Source of the DNA: Cetobacterium ceti
Lineage (GTDB): Bacteria > Fusobacteriota > Fusobacteriia > Fusobacteriales > Fusobacteriaceae
Length of the DNA stretch: 64,000 bases
NCBI RefSeq assembly: GCF_900167275.1
Contig: NZ_FUWX01000007.1
Span: forward strand, 1-64,000
Reading direction: 5' to 3'
Under the pieces are notes generated by a model. That model made no database searches and was not told the DNA's origin. It saw only the letters and a program-made list of their open reading frames with translations. The translations under genes and the position numbers were made by a program. How positions within the stretch are numbered: position 1 is the first letter of the stretch; each line of letters opens with the position of its first letter. Positions 8,758 through 18,102 of the stretch are shown here, in pieces.

Positions 8758-9948
8758 ATGAAAAAAAATGTGGTTATAAGAAGTGGTAGCCTAAGAATGG
8801 GTGGTCTTGAAAGAGTATTAATAGAAGTTTTACAAAATATAGATAGAAATAAATTTAATCTTCATTTGATAATAGAGGATGATTGTGGAGAAGATAATAT
8901 TTTCCAAAGGGATATTCCTGAGGATTTAGAGTATAGTTTTTTAAAACCTAAAAAATTAAGGGATTTTACTGAGTATTTTAAAAATAGAAAGAAAAATATT
9001 TTTTATAAAATGGGATATAATCTTATGATGACAGTGGAAAGTATATATACTTTTTATAAATTGAAAAGACTATTGAAAAATATGGGGAATATAGATGTGT
9101 TAGTAGATTATGATACAGGGGCATCTAAATATATAGATAAATTAAATGTAAAAAAGAAAATAGGGTGGATACATAACTCAATTCCTAATTTAAAAAGAAA
9201 AGAGAGTAAGATTAAAAGATATGGAAAGAGATTGGATAAATATGATCATATTGTTGCAATTTGTGATGAGATGAAGGAGGAAATAGAGAGTATTTATCCA
9301 TTTTTAAGGGGAAGAGTATCGAGAATATATAATCCATTTAATTTTAATAGGATAAATAGTTTAAGCCTTGATAAAAGCCAGTGTAATAAAAGAGATTTAG
9401 AAATGTTACAAGAGAGATATTATATAGGAGTTTCAAGGTTAGATACCAATCAAAAGGATTATGATACTTTATTAAAGGGTTATAAAAGAGCCCTTGAAAA
9501 GGGAATGAAGGAGAAATTATATATAGTAGGAGATGGACCATCTAAAAAGGAAATTAAAGATAAAATAGAGGAGTTGGGTTTAAAAAACTCAGTATATCTA
9601 TTGGGTCAAAAGAAAAATCCCTATATATGGATAAAGAATTCTTTAGGATTTGTACATAGTTCTAAATTTGAAGGGTTTGGACTTGTATTGGTAGAGGCTC
9701 AGATTTTAGGGAAAAGTGTAATTTCATCTAATTGTCCTGTGGGACCTAGGGAAATATTGGGAAATGGGGAGTATGGATTAATTTATAAAGTTGGAGATTT
9801 TCAAGAGCTAAGTGAAAAGTTTTTAGAGATTTCAAATAATGAAAGTTTAAGAAAAAGTTATGAGGAAAAATCTAAAATAAGAGCCAAGGATTTTAATAGT
9901 AATGGGATTTTAAGAGAGTATGAAAATTTAATAGAGGGGATAAATTAA
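8758..9948 (+). CDS. Glycosyltransferase family 4 (LOS core), paralogue 3
   Basis: This 396-residue GT4 enzyme is the third of the related set. It has MGGLERVL near the N-terminus, GVSRLDTNQKDYDTLL and IVGDGPSKKEI in the donor lobe, and E305-E313 in FEGFGLVLVEA (EX7E). The C-terminal segment NCPVGPREIL replaces the YDCPTGP of the other two. In this AT-rich DNA it shares the Lys/Ile-heavy composition of its neighbours. The stop codon shares a base with the start of the ligase gene (TAATG), indicating translational coupling. Confidence 0.88.
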   Translation: MKKNVVIRSGSLRMGGLERVLIEVLQNIDRNKFNLHLIIEDDCGEDNIFQRDIPEDLEYSFLKPKKLRDFTEYFKNRKKNIFYKMGYNLMMTVESIYTFYKLKRLLKNMGNIDVLVDYDTGASKYIDKLNVKKKIGWIHNSIPNLKRKESKIKRYGKRLDKYDHIVAICDEMKEEIESIYPFLRGRVSRIYNPFNFNRINSLSLDKSQCNKRDLEMLQERYYIGVSRLDTNQKDYDTLLKGYKRALEKGMKEKLYIVGDGPSKKEIKDKIEELGLKNSVYLLGQKKNPYIWIKNSLGFVHSSKFEGFGLVLVEAQILGKSVISSNCPVGPREILGNGEYGLIYKVGDFQELSEKFLEISNNESLRKSYEEKSKIRAKDFNSNGILREYENLIEGIN

Positions 9949-11192
9949 TGTTTTTAAGTAGAGAAAGATTTAATAAATTAGAGGAATTTGTAGGGTATTT
10001 ATTTGGACTAAGTTTTTTTGTGAATTTTAAATTTTCAAAGGATTTAGTTACGGTTATGGTTGTTTTAATGGTTTTAAGATATGTCCTTTTTAAGGAAAAG
10101 TTAAATTGTGGAGATGAAAAGATAAAGAAATTTTTATACTTCTTTTTATTTGGGGGATTAATTTGGAACTATTTTGCAGGGATGTCCTTTGTCCCTGTAA
10201 GACAGTATTTGAAAATAATGAGATGGGTAATTTTACCATTTTATTTTTATCCAGTTATGTTAAGGGATAAAAAATATATTTATAAATTTATGGTTCCCTT
10301 TTTATTTGGAGGAGTACTATCATTTTTTAAATCGGGATATGAATTTATGAAATCGCCTTGGACAAGAGTACAAGGATTTGATGGAGTTCCTTCTACTGGT
10401 TTTGGTGGAATGGTATTGGGGAATATAGGAATAGGGATTTTACTGTGTAAGGAAAAAATAAAAGAAAAGATATTAGGGTTAATAATTTTAGGATTGGGAT
10501 TAGGACTAATAGTTTTTACTCAAATGAGAGGGGCTTTAATAGGTCTAATAATTGGGAGTATAATTATAGGAGTGTTTGAAATTAATTGGAAGAAATTATT
10601 AATTGGTTTAGGAATAATTTTAGTGATTTTAGGGGTGACATTTAAAAATATAGAGCATAGTAGATTACAAAGATTCACAACGACTTTTGATATGGAAAAA
10701 AATAGTGGGAATAGCTCTAATTACACAAGAATTCTTCTATGGGAAAATGGAATTTGGAGAATAAAGAAGCATCCTATAATGGGATCAGGAACTAATAATG
10801 ATAAAAAACTATTTTTAGAATATGCTCAAACATTACCTGAAAATACACCTTTTGAAAAATATATGAAATATAATTTAATTGATAATGAATTCAGTGATAC
10901 TCATAATATGTATATAAATGCTATATCAGACAATGGAATATTTTCTTTGGTGCAATTTTTTATTTGGTTTATATTTTCCCCTTATTTATTATTGAAAAAT
11001 TTAAAAATAAATGATAAAAATTTAAAGATGATAAATTTAATTTGTGGAGGAGTTTTAAGTGCCTATTACTTTAGTGGATTAACCTGGAGTGTGTGGAGAA
11101 ATAAATGGACTCCTATGATATTTTGGATATGTTTTACAGGGATAGTATATATTTATGGAAAATTGAAAGAAGAGTTAAATGGAAATAACTAG
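9948..11192 (+). CDS. waaL: O-antigen ligase, WaaL-like (Wzy_C domain)
   Basis: This 414-residue polytopic membrane protein has about ten to twelve hydrophobic helices and one larger extracytoplasmic loop in the C-terminal half. The loop carries TRILLWENGIWRIKKHPIMGSG and the key DTHNMYINAISDNG motif (H319), the signature of WaaL/Wzy_C proteins. WaaL joins undecaprenyl-linked O-antigen to lipid A-core in the periplasm. The setting after core glycosyltransferases and before a chain-length protein favours ligase over polymerase, but the two cannot be told apart by sequence alone; two EpsG-type polymerases elsewhere in the window support the ligase reading. Confidence 0.78.
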   Translation: MFLSRERFNKLEEFVGYLFGLSFFVNFKFSKDLVTVMVVLMVLRYVLFKEKLNCGDEKIKKFLYFFLFGGLIWNYFAGMSFVPVRQYLKIMRWVILPFYFYPVMLRDKKYIYKFMVPFLFGGVLSFFKSGYEFMKSPWTRVQGFDGVPSTGFGGMVLGNIGIGILLCKEKIKEKILGLIILGLGLGLIVFTQMRGALIGLIIGSIIIGVFEINWKKLLIGLGIILVILGVTFKNIEHSRLQRFTTTFDMEKNSGNSSNYTRILLWENGIWRIKKHPIMGSGTNNDKKLFLEYAQTLPENTPFEKYMKYNLIDNEFSDTHNMYINAISDNGIFSLVQFFIWFIFSPYLLLKNLKINDKNLKMINLICGGVLSAYYFSGLTWSVWRNKWTPMIFWICFTGIVYIYGKLKEELNGNN

Positions 11193-12168
11193 GATATATA
11201 TGGGAGATACTAAATATAATTTAATGTTATATTTAATATTATTTCCTAAAGAAATAGATAATACATTTTATATTGTAGGGGATGAATTAGAAGATAATCT
11301 AAAAGATTTTAAATGTTTATATTTAAAAGAAAAAAAATTTAAAATAAGAATTTTAAATAAATTATATAGAATATTTTCTAATTATGAAGCAAAATATTTT
11401 TTTCGAAAAAATAAATTTGAAACTTTACCAATTTATGGATTGGATCACTGGATATGGAATGGATATGAAAAAAAATATCATGAGATATTTTTAATAGAGG
11501 ATGGGACTAGAAATTATAACCTGGAGAAGGAAATAAAAAGATTTAAAAATCAAAGTTTAGGGGAAAAATTAAGATGGAAATTATATTGTAAAAAACCATC
11601 ATTTGGGCTATCAGATAGAGTAAAAAAAATCTATTTAACAGGAATAGGAGAAATTCCAAAGGAGATAGAAAAAAAGGTAGAGATTATTAATCTATATGAA
11701 AAGTGGAATCTATTAACTGAAGAAGAAAAGAATAGAATAAGAAAAATTTTTAAAGTTACAGAAATAGATATGGAAAATATAGAAAATTGTGATGGGATAT
11801 TAATAACTCAACCACTATCAGAGGATGGGGTTTTAACGGAAAAAGAAAAAATAGAGATATATGGAAATATACTTAAAAATTATAGGGATAAGAAAATATT
11901 AATTAAACCTCACCCAAGGGAAAAAACAGATTATAAAAAATATTTTCCTCATTGTGAAATAATTAAGGGAAAATTTCCCTTTGAACTTATTTTATTAAAT
12001 GGAAAGAAATTAAAAAAATTAATAACAATATTTTCTACAGGGGTATTAATAGGAAAAGAAAATATAGGAATTGATTTTTATGGAACTGAAATTAATGAAA
12101 AGATATATAAAAGTTTTGGTTCTATGGAACATATTTATAAAAGAAATTCATATATAAATAAAAAATAG
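11179..12168 (+). CDS. Glycosyltransferase family 52 (sialyltransferase-like), copy 1
   Basis: This 329-residue protein matches the GT52 pattern (lipooligosaccharide alpha-2,3-sialyltransferase Lst and relatives): IEDGTRNY, KIYLTGIGEIP, ITQPLSEDG, IKPHPREKTDY (H245) then KYFP, FPFEL and TIFSTG. In known Lst enzymes the donor is CMP-N-acetylneuraminate, and a CMP-sialate synthetase and a putative sialate importer lie at 37936-40104, but other GT52 members may use other donors. The start overlaps the ligase gene by 14 bases. Two more members are at 41009 and 45232, with the motif changing to KKHPRE and KTHPRE. It is probably involved in terminal decoration of the core or O-antigen. Confidence 0.75.
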   Translation: MEITRIYMGDTKYNLMLYLILFPKEIDNTFYIVGDELEDNLKDFKCLYLKEKKFKIRILNKLYRIFSNYEAKYFFRKNKFETLPIYGLDHWIWNGYEKKYHEIFLIEDGTRNYNLEKEIKRFKNQSLGEKLRWKLYCKKPSFGLSDRVKKIYLTGIGEIPKEIEKKVEIINLYEKWNLLTEEEKNRIRKIFKVTEIDMENIENCDGILITQPLSEDGVLTEKEKIEIYGNILKNYRDKKILIKPHPREKTDYKKYFPHCEIIKGKFPFELILLNGKKLKKLITIFSTGVLIGKENIGIDFYGTEINEKIYKSFGSMEHIYKRNSYINKK

Positions 12169-12183
12169 GGGAGCGAGAAAAGG

Positions 12184-14535
12184 ATGAATGTTGAAAACAA
12201 TGATGAACTGGATTTGATGGAACTTCTGGAAATTTTATTGAGGGAAAAGAAAACAGTAATAATAGCATTTATAATAGTTTCTTTAGTAGCTTTAGGTGGA
12301 GCTTTATTTGAAAGGAACAAAAGCAAAGAAGCTTTGGGGATAATTAATATAAATATTTCTAAATTGGAAAATTTCAGTGAAAATGATTTACTTCCAATGG
12401 GTGTTTTAGAAAAAGTCTATAAAGAAAATAAGGTTGGAGAAAAAAATGAAATAAGCCTAGATAAATTTAGAAATGAATTTAAAGTAAAAGGTATTATTCC
12501 TAAGGACATAGAGGAGAAAAAGGAAAAATATACTCCTAATAACTATAGTATTAGTTTAAGAGTTGGAGATATTTCTGAAAGTGAGAATATTTTAAATAGT
12601 TATTATAAAAATTTACAAGAGTATTATATGGATAAATATGAAACTAAGTATAATTTTAATGAGATACCTTTGGATATATTAAATAATAAAAATTATGAAT
12701 ACTTAAATTATATAAGTATTATAGAAAAAAATAAAAATAATCTTGAAAGTATTTTAAAAAATAAAGTAAATAGTAATTTAAACTATGGGGCCTATGGATT
12801 TGGATATAGGGAGATAGATATCGCTTTGGAAAATCTTGAAAATATTAAAATAAAAGAGCTTAAGGAATATTTAATAAGTACAAATATAGTTAGAAATGTG
12901 GAAAGTTTTAAAGATCAGTATAGAAGCAAAAGAGATAGTTTATTAAATACCATAGAAAGCAAGGAAAAAATAGGGTTAAATTATAAAAATTTACTTAAAA
13001 ATGCAAAGATAGATAGAGGAAATGTAGTGTTACCTAAGGGAACAAAAATACAAGAGGGGAATGATAATAGAGAGGGATATTATGTGGATTTAATGGAGAG
13101 TTATTTAAAAAATCAATTGGAAATAGAAAAACTAAAGGATGAATTAAATCTTTTAGAAGAGAAAAATAACCATGTAAAAAAATCTAATAATGAAGAAAAT
13201 AATTTTATTATCAATAGATTAAAAAATATTATATTGGAATATAATGAAATAGTTTTCAAAAGTAATATTTTAGAAAATAGAGAAAATTATATAGAAAATG
13301 GTGGACTTATTAAACTTGGAAATCCAGTTGTGATCGCTAGTAATTCTAAGGCTAAGTTAATTTTAGGTGGAGGAATAATACTAGGGGTATTTCTAGGAAT
13401 TGCCATGGCTTTTCTTAAAAATTTTATGGGAGAGTTTAAAAAGGGAAAACACCATCAACTTTTAAGTGTTTTAGTATTATGTTGTTTAGTTGGATATAAG
13501 GGATATGGACAGGAAATTTTAAAGGTAACTTATACTCAAAATGAACTTGAAAAGGGACTAAATCCAGATGGAAGTTTATTTAGTGTGGAAAATAGTATAA
13601 AAAATAACTTTTTAAGGGATAAGTTAAAATTAGATGAAAAGGAACTGGAAAATATAAAAATTACTCCAATAGTTCTTTCTAATTCTTATAAGATAGTTGA
13701 GAATAGAATTATAAATGGAGAAAACTTTATATATGTTCCAAGTGAATATAAGGTAGTATTAGATTTATCTAATAGGGAATTAGAGAAGAAAGTTACCGAT
13801 CAATTAATAAACAATTATCCAAAATTCTATATTAACTACTATTTAGATAGGGAAGAGTTTGGAAATAAAATAGATTATGTAAATAAATATGATACATATA
13901 GGGAAAGTTTAGAAGCTTTTAATAATCTAATAAAGGGTCTTGAAAGTGAAGTAAAAAATAGAAAAAATAGTGCTGTATATAACGAAACAAAGTATGAGTA
14001 TAATAATATTAATATAAAATTAGAAAGACTTAAAAATATGGATTATATGGAAATTTTAAACTATTTAAACTCTAAAAATATTGTAAAAAATAGTAAACTT
14101 GAAAAAATTCTTCTTAAGGGTGAAATGGAACTTTTAGAAAGAAAAATTAAAAATTTTGGAGAAGTAGGGAAAATATATAAAAATATTTTAAATGAATATG
14201 ATGTACCTAAAAGTTCTGTGGTTCTTTTAGAAAATGGGGATATTTCTATAAATGGAAGTAGTAATCTAAGGGAAAAGGAGTATATAAATATTTCTAAAAG
14301 ATATTTGGAAATATTAAATACTAAAAATATCTTAGAAAGAAAATTAAAGGAAAATAAAAAATTATATGATTCTATGACAGAGGGGAATGAAAAGGAAAAA
14401 ACTGAGATAAAAGGTATGTTTTTAAATTTTCAAAATAATATAAATAGTATTATTGAATCTATGGAAAGAATAGAGTTAAAAAATTATTATAAGGAATATA
14501 GAAATAGTGTTAAAGTTACCCCTGAGAAAAATTAA
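12184..14535 (+). CDS. Wzz-like chain-length protein with a second extracytoplasmic domain
   Basis: Wzz proteins set polysaccharide chain length and normally have about 300-400 residues with one helix at each end. Here residues 1-420 form such a unit: the acidic DELDLMELLEILLREKK opening, helix 24-42, a coiled-coil-rich domain, and a Gly-rich second helix 392-411. Instead of ending, the protein continues through a short basic loop (KKGKHH) into a third hydrophobic stretch (about 425-437) resembling a signal peptide ending GYGQE, then 340 more helical residues (443-783) with Wzz-like character but no closing helix. The frame is unbroken for 783 codons. It may be a fusion of wzz with a neighbouring secreted-protein gene. 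A terminator overlaps the stop codon. Confidence 0.75.
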   Translation: MNVENNDELDLMELLEILLREKKTVIIAFIIVSLVALGGALFERNKSKEALGIININISKLENFSENDLLPMGVLEKVYKENKVGEKNEISLDKFRNEFKVKGIIPKDIEEKKEKYTPNNYSISLRVGDISESENILNSYYKNLQEYYMDKYETKYNFNEIPLDILNNKNYEYLNYISIIEKNKNNLESILKNKVNSNLNYGAYGFGYREIDIALENLENIKIKELKEYLISTNIVRNVESFKDQYRSKRDSLLNTIESKEKIGLNYKNLLKNAKIDRGNVVLPKGTKIQEGNDNREGYYVDLMESYLKNQLEIEKLKDELNLLEEKNNHVKKSNNEENNFIINRLKNIILEYNEIVFKSNILENRENYIENGGLIKLGNPVVIASNSKAKLILGGGIILGVFLGIAMAFLKNFMGEFKKGKHHQLLSVLVLCCLVGYKGYGQEILKVTYTQNELEKGLNPDGSLFSVENSIKNNFLRDKLKLDEKELENIKITPIVLSNSYKIVENRIINGENFIYVPSEYKVVLDLSNRELEKKVTDQLINNYPKFYINYYLDREEFGNKIDYVNKYDTYRESLEAFNNLIKGLESEVKNRKNSAVYNETKYEYNNINIKLERLKNMDYMEILNYLNSKNIVKNSKLEKILLKGEMELLERKIKNFGEVGKIYKNILNEYDVPKSSVVLLENGDISINGSSNLREKEYINISKRYLEILNTKNILERKLKENKKLYDSMTEGNEKEKTEIKGMFLNFQNNINSIIESMERIELKNYYKEYRNSVKVTPEKN

Positions 14536-14555
14536 TTTCTCAGGGTTTCTTTTTC
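14520..14555 (+). terminator. Rho-independent terminator after the Wzz-like gene
   Basis: A perfect 10-base inverted repeat, CCCTGAGAAA (14520-14529) with TTTCTCAGGG (14536-14545), has a six-base loop and is followed by TTTCTTTTTCT. The stop codon of the Wzz-like gene lies in the loop region. It separates the LOS-core/Wzz operon from the O-antigen cluster, so 14556-14694 should hold a new promoter, although no convincing -35/-10 pair was identified there. Confidence 0.9.
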
Positions 14556-14694
14556 TATTAGAATTATTGAGAAAAAGGTATAAAATATAAACAAAAAGAA
14601 TTTATTATAGACTTTTTTGATATAAGGAGTTACGAAAAAGACATGTTTATGATAAAATATTAGAGCTAAAAAATTAATCATAGGAGTGAAGAAA

Positions 14695-16560
14695 ATGAGA
14701 GGTGAGATATTAAAAGAGCTTTGTTCTAATCGGAGAAATTTGGTAAAGCTATCTTTGGATATTTTAAGTATTTGTTTGGGAGTAGTGGGGGCTCTCCTAG
14801 TAAGATTTGATAAACTATGGGAATCGCACTATGATTTTAACTATATATTAATCTATGGAGCTATTTTTTTAGGAGTATATCTTTTTCGAAAGGAACCTAT
14901 AAAAAGTTGGAGTTTTACTAACTCTGTGGATGTTTTAAATATAATAGGTAATAACCTATTGGCATTTTTGGGGAGTGCGACTTTTTTTGCCTTAACAAAA
15001 CATAGTTTTGCAAGAACTGTGATTGTTATGACTTTTATATTTTCTATTCTGTTTCAACTATTCTTTAGATTTATTTTTAGATTAAATAAATCATATAGGG
15101 GGATATTTCATAGTAAAAAGAAAAAAAGCCCAGTATTAATTTATGGAGCTGGGGAGGGTGGAGTTGCCCTAATTAGAGAGAGTATTATCAATAGTAATTT
15201 CCCATATAAAATAGTGGGACTTTTAGATGATGATAAAAGAAAACATAGTACCTATATAAATGGGATAAAGGTTTTGGGAGATTTTAATCATTTGCCACTA
15301 CTTTTAGAAGAAAATAATATTGAATCGGTTATTATAGCCATACCTACAGTGAAAAGGGATAAAATTAAGGAGATAGTCCATGAAGTTAAAAGACATGGGG
15401 ATATTAATATAAAAATTTTACCTGGAATAAACGAGCTCCTTTTAGAGGGAGAGCTTAGTAATCAAATTAGAGATGTTAATATTGAAGACCTACTAGGTAG
15501 GGAACAGATTCAAATAAACGGAGATAATATTAGGGAACTAATAGAAAATAAAACTATATTTGTAACAGGAGGAGCTGGAAGTATTGGAAGCGAACTTTCA
15601 AGACAGATAGCTAAGTATAAACCTAAAAAACTTATAAATATAGATGTAAATGAAAATGCAATTTACTTTTTAGAGCTAGAGCTAAAAAGTAGCTTTCCTG
15701 ATTTGGAAATAGTAAGTGAAATTTGCAATATTAGAGAAAAAGATAAGGTGGAACTATTATTTTCAAAGTATAGACCTAATATAGTATTCCATGCGGCAGC
15801 TCATAAACATGTGCCTCTAATGGAACATAATCCTGAGGAAGCCATAAAGAACAATATCTTTGGAACAAAAAATGTTGTGGATAGTGCTGATAAATATGAT
15901 GTGGAAAGATTTGTTCTTATTTCTACAGATAAGGCGGTTAATCCTACCAATGTAATGGGGGCAACTAAAAGAGGTTGTGAACTTGTGGTGGAGCATAAAA
16001 ATAAGGTTAGTAAAACTAAGTATATGGCAGTTAGATTTGGAAATGTACTAGGAAGTAATGGTTCTGTTATTCCTATATTTAAAAATCTAATAGGCCAAGG
16101 GAAAAATTTAACTCTTACTCATCCTGATATAACTAGATATTTTATGACTATACCTGAGGCGGCTCAGCTAGTTATAGAAGCTGGAACCATAGGAGAGGGA
16201 GGAGAGGTATTTATCTTAGATATGGGAGAACCTGTTAAGATAATGGAACTGGCTAGAACTATGATAAAGCTATCTAACGCAGATGTGGGAATAGATATTG
16301 TAGGGCTAAGACCAGGAGAAAAACTTTATGAGGAACTTCTATATGATGTAAATGCCGCAGAGAAAACAAGTAATAAAAAAATATTTATAACAAAGATAGA
16401 TGAGGGAGAGGTAAACCTAGAGGAGCACCTAATGGCTCTAGGGGAGGCTGTAAAAATTCCTGTAAAAGAGGAGCTAAAGGAGCTAATGAAGAGATTTATA
16501 ATCTCTTATCATGAACCAAGTCATCATAAAAATGGAGGATTACATGAAAAGGCTATTTGA
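14695..16560 (+). CDS. capD: Membrane-bound UDP-GlcNAc 4,6-dehydratase (CapD/WbpM/PglF type)
   Basis: This 621-residue protein has four N-terminal membrane helices, a CoA-binding-like Rossmann domain (VLIYGAGEGG) and a catalytic SDR domain. The latter begins VTGGAGSIGSE near residue 288 and has the STDKAVNP segment and the active-site Met-x3-Lys (M421, K425) in place of Tyr-x3-Lys, typical of this class. It makes UDP-4-keto-6-deoxy-GlcNAc, the precursor of D-FucNAc or D-QuiNAc. A GTG at 14686 is in frame, but AGGAG at 14682-14686 is correctly spaced only for ATG 14695. Together with the next genes it matches the S. aureus capD-M-N-L-E-F-G set. Confidence 0.9.
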   Translation: MRGEILKELCSNRRNLVKLSLDILSICLGVVGALLVRFDKLWESHYDFNYILIYGAIFLGVYLFRKEPIKSWSFTNSVDVLNIIGNNLLAFLGSATFFALTKHSFARTVIVMTFIFSILFQLFFRFIFRLNKSYRGIFHSKKKKSPVLIYGAGEGGVALIRESIINSNFPYKIVGLLDDDKRKHSTYINGIKVLGDFNHLPLLLEENNIESVIIAIPTVKRDKIKEIVHEVKRHGDINIKILPGINELLLEGELSNQIRDVNIEDLLGREQIQINGDNIRELIENKTIFVTGGAGSIGSELSRQIAKYKPKKLINIDVNENAIYFLELELKSSFPDLEIVSEICNIREKDKVELLFSKYRPNIVFHAAAHKHVPLMEHNPEEAIKNNIFGTKNVVDSADKYDVERFVLISTDKAVNPTNVMGATKRGCELVVEHKNKVSKTKYMAVRFGNVLGSNGSVIPIFKNLIGQGKNLTLTHPDITRYFMTIPEAAQLVIEAGTIGEGGEVFILDMGEPVKIMELARTMIKLSNADVGIDIVGLRPGEKLYEELLYDVNAAEKTSNKKIFITKIDEGEVNLEEHLMALGEAVKIPVKEELKELMKRFIISYHEPSHHKNGGLHEKAI

Positions 16561-17218
16561 TATTTTAGGAGCAGCTTTTGGACTTATAATATTTTCTCCT
16601 ATTATGTTAGTGGTAGCAGTAATAATTAAAATATCATCTCCTGGGAAGGTTCTTTTTAGTCAGAGAAGATTAACTAAGGGAATGAGAGAGTTTAATATAT
16701 ATAAGTTTAGAAGTATGAGAAGTAATGAATTTAGAGAGAAAAACTCTGTACAGATAAAGGGAAGTTCATCAGAGATTACACCTATTGGAAGATTTATAAG
16801 AAAAACGAAATTAGATGAGCTACCACAACTTTGGAATATTTTAAAGGGAGATATGAGCTTTATAGGGCCAAGACCTGAACTTCCTAGAAGATTAAAGTAT
16901 TACAATGAAAGACAAAAGGGGATATTTCAAGTTAGAAGTGGAATATCTTCCCCTGCAAGTATTGTATTTTCAGATGAAGAATACTTAATGAACCAAGTAA
17001 AGGACCCAGAAAAATTTTATATAGAGCAGATAATGCCCTATAAGATAGAGCTTAATCTTTACTATATTAAAAATAGAAGTTTCTTTGGGGACATTTATTT
17101 AATAGTAGCAACATTTTTAAAAATATTAAATAAAATCAAAAATGAAAATATAGTTAAAGACAGGGAACTTTTAAAGAATAAAAATAAAATAGAGAAATTA
17201 ATAGGAGTTGAGTATTAA
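16544..17218 (+). CDS. capM: Priming sugar-phosphate transferase, PglC/CapM-like
   Basis: This 224-residue small monotopic phosphoglycosyltransferase has one re-entrant hydrophobic helix (LFDILGAAFGLIIFSPIML) followed by the catalytic core FSQRRLTKG, YKFRSM, KTKLDELPQLWN and MSFIGPRPEL, all family signatures. It moves a sugar-1-phosphate from a UDP-sugar to undecaprenyl phosphate, starting the repeat unit; given its neighbours the sugar is probably D-FucNAc or D-QuiNAc. An upstream in-frame ATG exists at 16511, but GGAGG at 16534-16538 fits ATG 16544. The gene overlaps the dehydratase by 17 bases. Confidence 0.9.
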   Translation: MKRLFDILGAAFGLIIFSPIMLVVAVIIKISSPGKVLFSQRRLTKGMREFNIYKFRSMRSNEFREKNSVQIKGSSSEITPIGRFIRKTKLDELPQLWNILKGDMSFIGPRPELPRRLKYYNERQKGIFQVRSGISSPASIVFSDEEYLMNQVKDPEKFYIEQIMPYKIELNLYYIKNRSFFGDIYLIVATFLKILNKIKNENIVKDRELLKNKNKIEKLIGVEY

Positions 17219-18102
17219 TGGAAAAGAAAAAGACTCTTATGATTACAGGGGCAAGTGGATTTATTGGTTCTAATTTTATTAAAAGATATGAGAAGGAATA
17301 TAATATTGTTTCTGTTTGTTTAATAAAAAATAGACCTGAAGATTTGGATTTTACAGGAATAGATACAATTCTTCATTTAGCGGCTTTGGTTCATCAGATG
17401 AAGGGAGCTCCTGAAGAAAAATATTTTGAAATAAATACAAGATTAACTGAGAGATTAGCTAAAAAAGCAAAAGAGGATGGAGTTAAGCATTTTGTATTTT
17501 ATTCAACAGTTAAGGTCTATGGATATGATGGAGATTTAGAAAATCATGACTTTGTATTAACAGAAAATTCACCATGTAATCCAAATGATCCCTATGGAGC
17601 AAGTAAATATGAAGCAGAAAAAATATTAAAAAATCTAGAAAATGAAAATTTTAAGATAAGTATAATTAGACCTCCCCTTGTGTATGGAGAAGGGGTAAAG
17701 GGAAATATGCTAAGTTTAATAAAGCTAGTAAATAAATGCCCTATATTACCTTTTGATTATGATAATAATAGAAGAACTATGGTAGGAATAGAAAATTTAT
17801 TATATATGACTAAACTTATAATTGATAAGAAAGCTAATGGAATTTATATAGGTTCTGATTTAAAAGATGTTTCTATTAAAAATATCACAGAAGCTATGGA
17901 AAAAGGATTAAATAAAAAAAGAATAAAAATAAAACTACCTACATTTATTTTTAATTTTTTATGTAAAAGAAAGAAAAATATAATGGTTAGATTATATGGA
18001 ACCTTAGCTTTTCAACAAGAGGATAGTTATAAAAAAATAAACTATAAAATAAAAAATAGTTTAGAAAAAGAAATACATATAATGACAAAGGATTATAGAT
18101 GA
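17218..18102 (+). CDS. NAD-dependent 4-keto reductase/epimerase (CapN/WbpK/WbpV-like)
   Basis: This 294-residue extended SDR protein has the cofactor motif TGASGFIGSNF near the N-terminus, the active-site serine in FYSTVKVYG and the YGASK catalytic Tyr-x3-Lys. Family and position suggest it reduces UDP-4-keto-6-deoxy-GlcNAc from the upstream dehydratase to UDP-D-FucNAc (WbpK, CapN) or UDP-D-QuiNAc (WbpV). Sequence inspection cannot separate these, nor exclude a UDP-hexose 4-epimerase. It starts on the TAATG junction with the priming transferase, consistent with making its donor. Confidence 0.75.
   Translation: MEKKKTLMITGASGFIGSNFIKRYEKEYNIVSVCLIKNRPEDLDFTGIDTILHLAALVHQMKGAPEEKYFEINTRLTERLAKKAKEDGVKHFVFYSTVKVYGYDGDLENHDFVLTENSPCNPNDPYGASKYEAEKILKNLENENFKISIIRPPLVYGEGVKGNMLSLIKLVNKCPILPFDYDNNRRTMVGIENLLYMTKLIIDKKANGIYIGSDLKDVSIKNITEAMEKGLNKKRIKIKLPTFIFNFLCKRKKNIMVRLYGTLAFQQEDSYKKINYKIKNSLEKEIHIMTKDYR

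Noticed and set aside
9948-11192. Reading the WaaL-like protein as an O-antigen polymerase
   Set aside because: It sits among core genes before a chain-length gene and two EpsG-type polymerases exist elsewhere; ligase is the simpler reading though not proven.
14556-14694. Promoter for the O-antigen cluster
   Set aside because: TATAAAAT- and TATGAT-like boxes are present, but in DNA this AT-rich none had an acceptable -35 at the right distance, so no site is listed.
16511-16543. Upstream ATG starts for the priming transferase and, likewise, for genes at 22577, 24587, 37912, 40994, 43810, 48450, 60587 and 62882
   Set aside because: In every case an internal start has a better spaced ribosome site and matches the family N-terminus.
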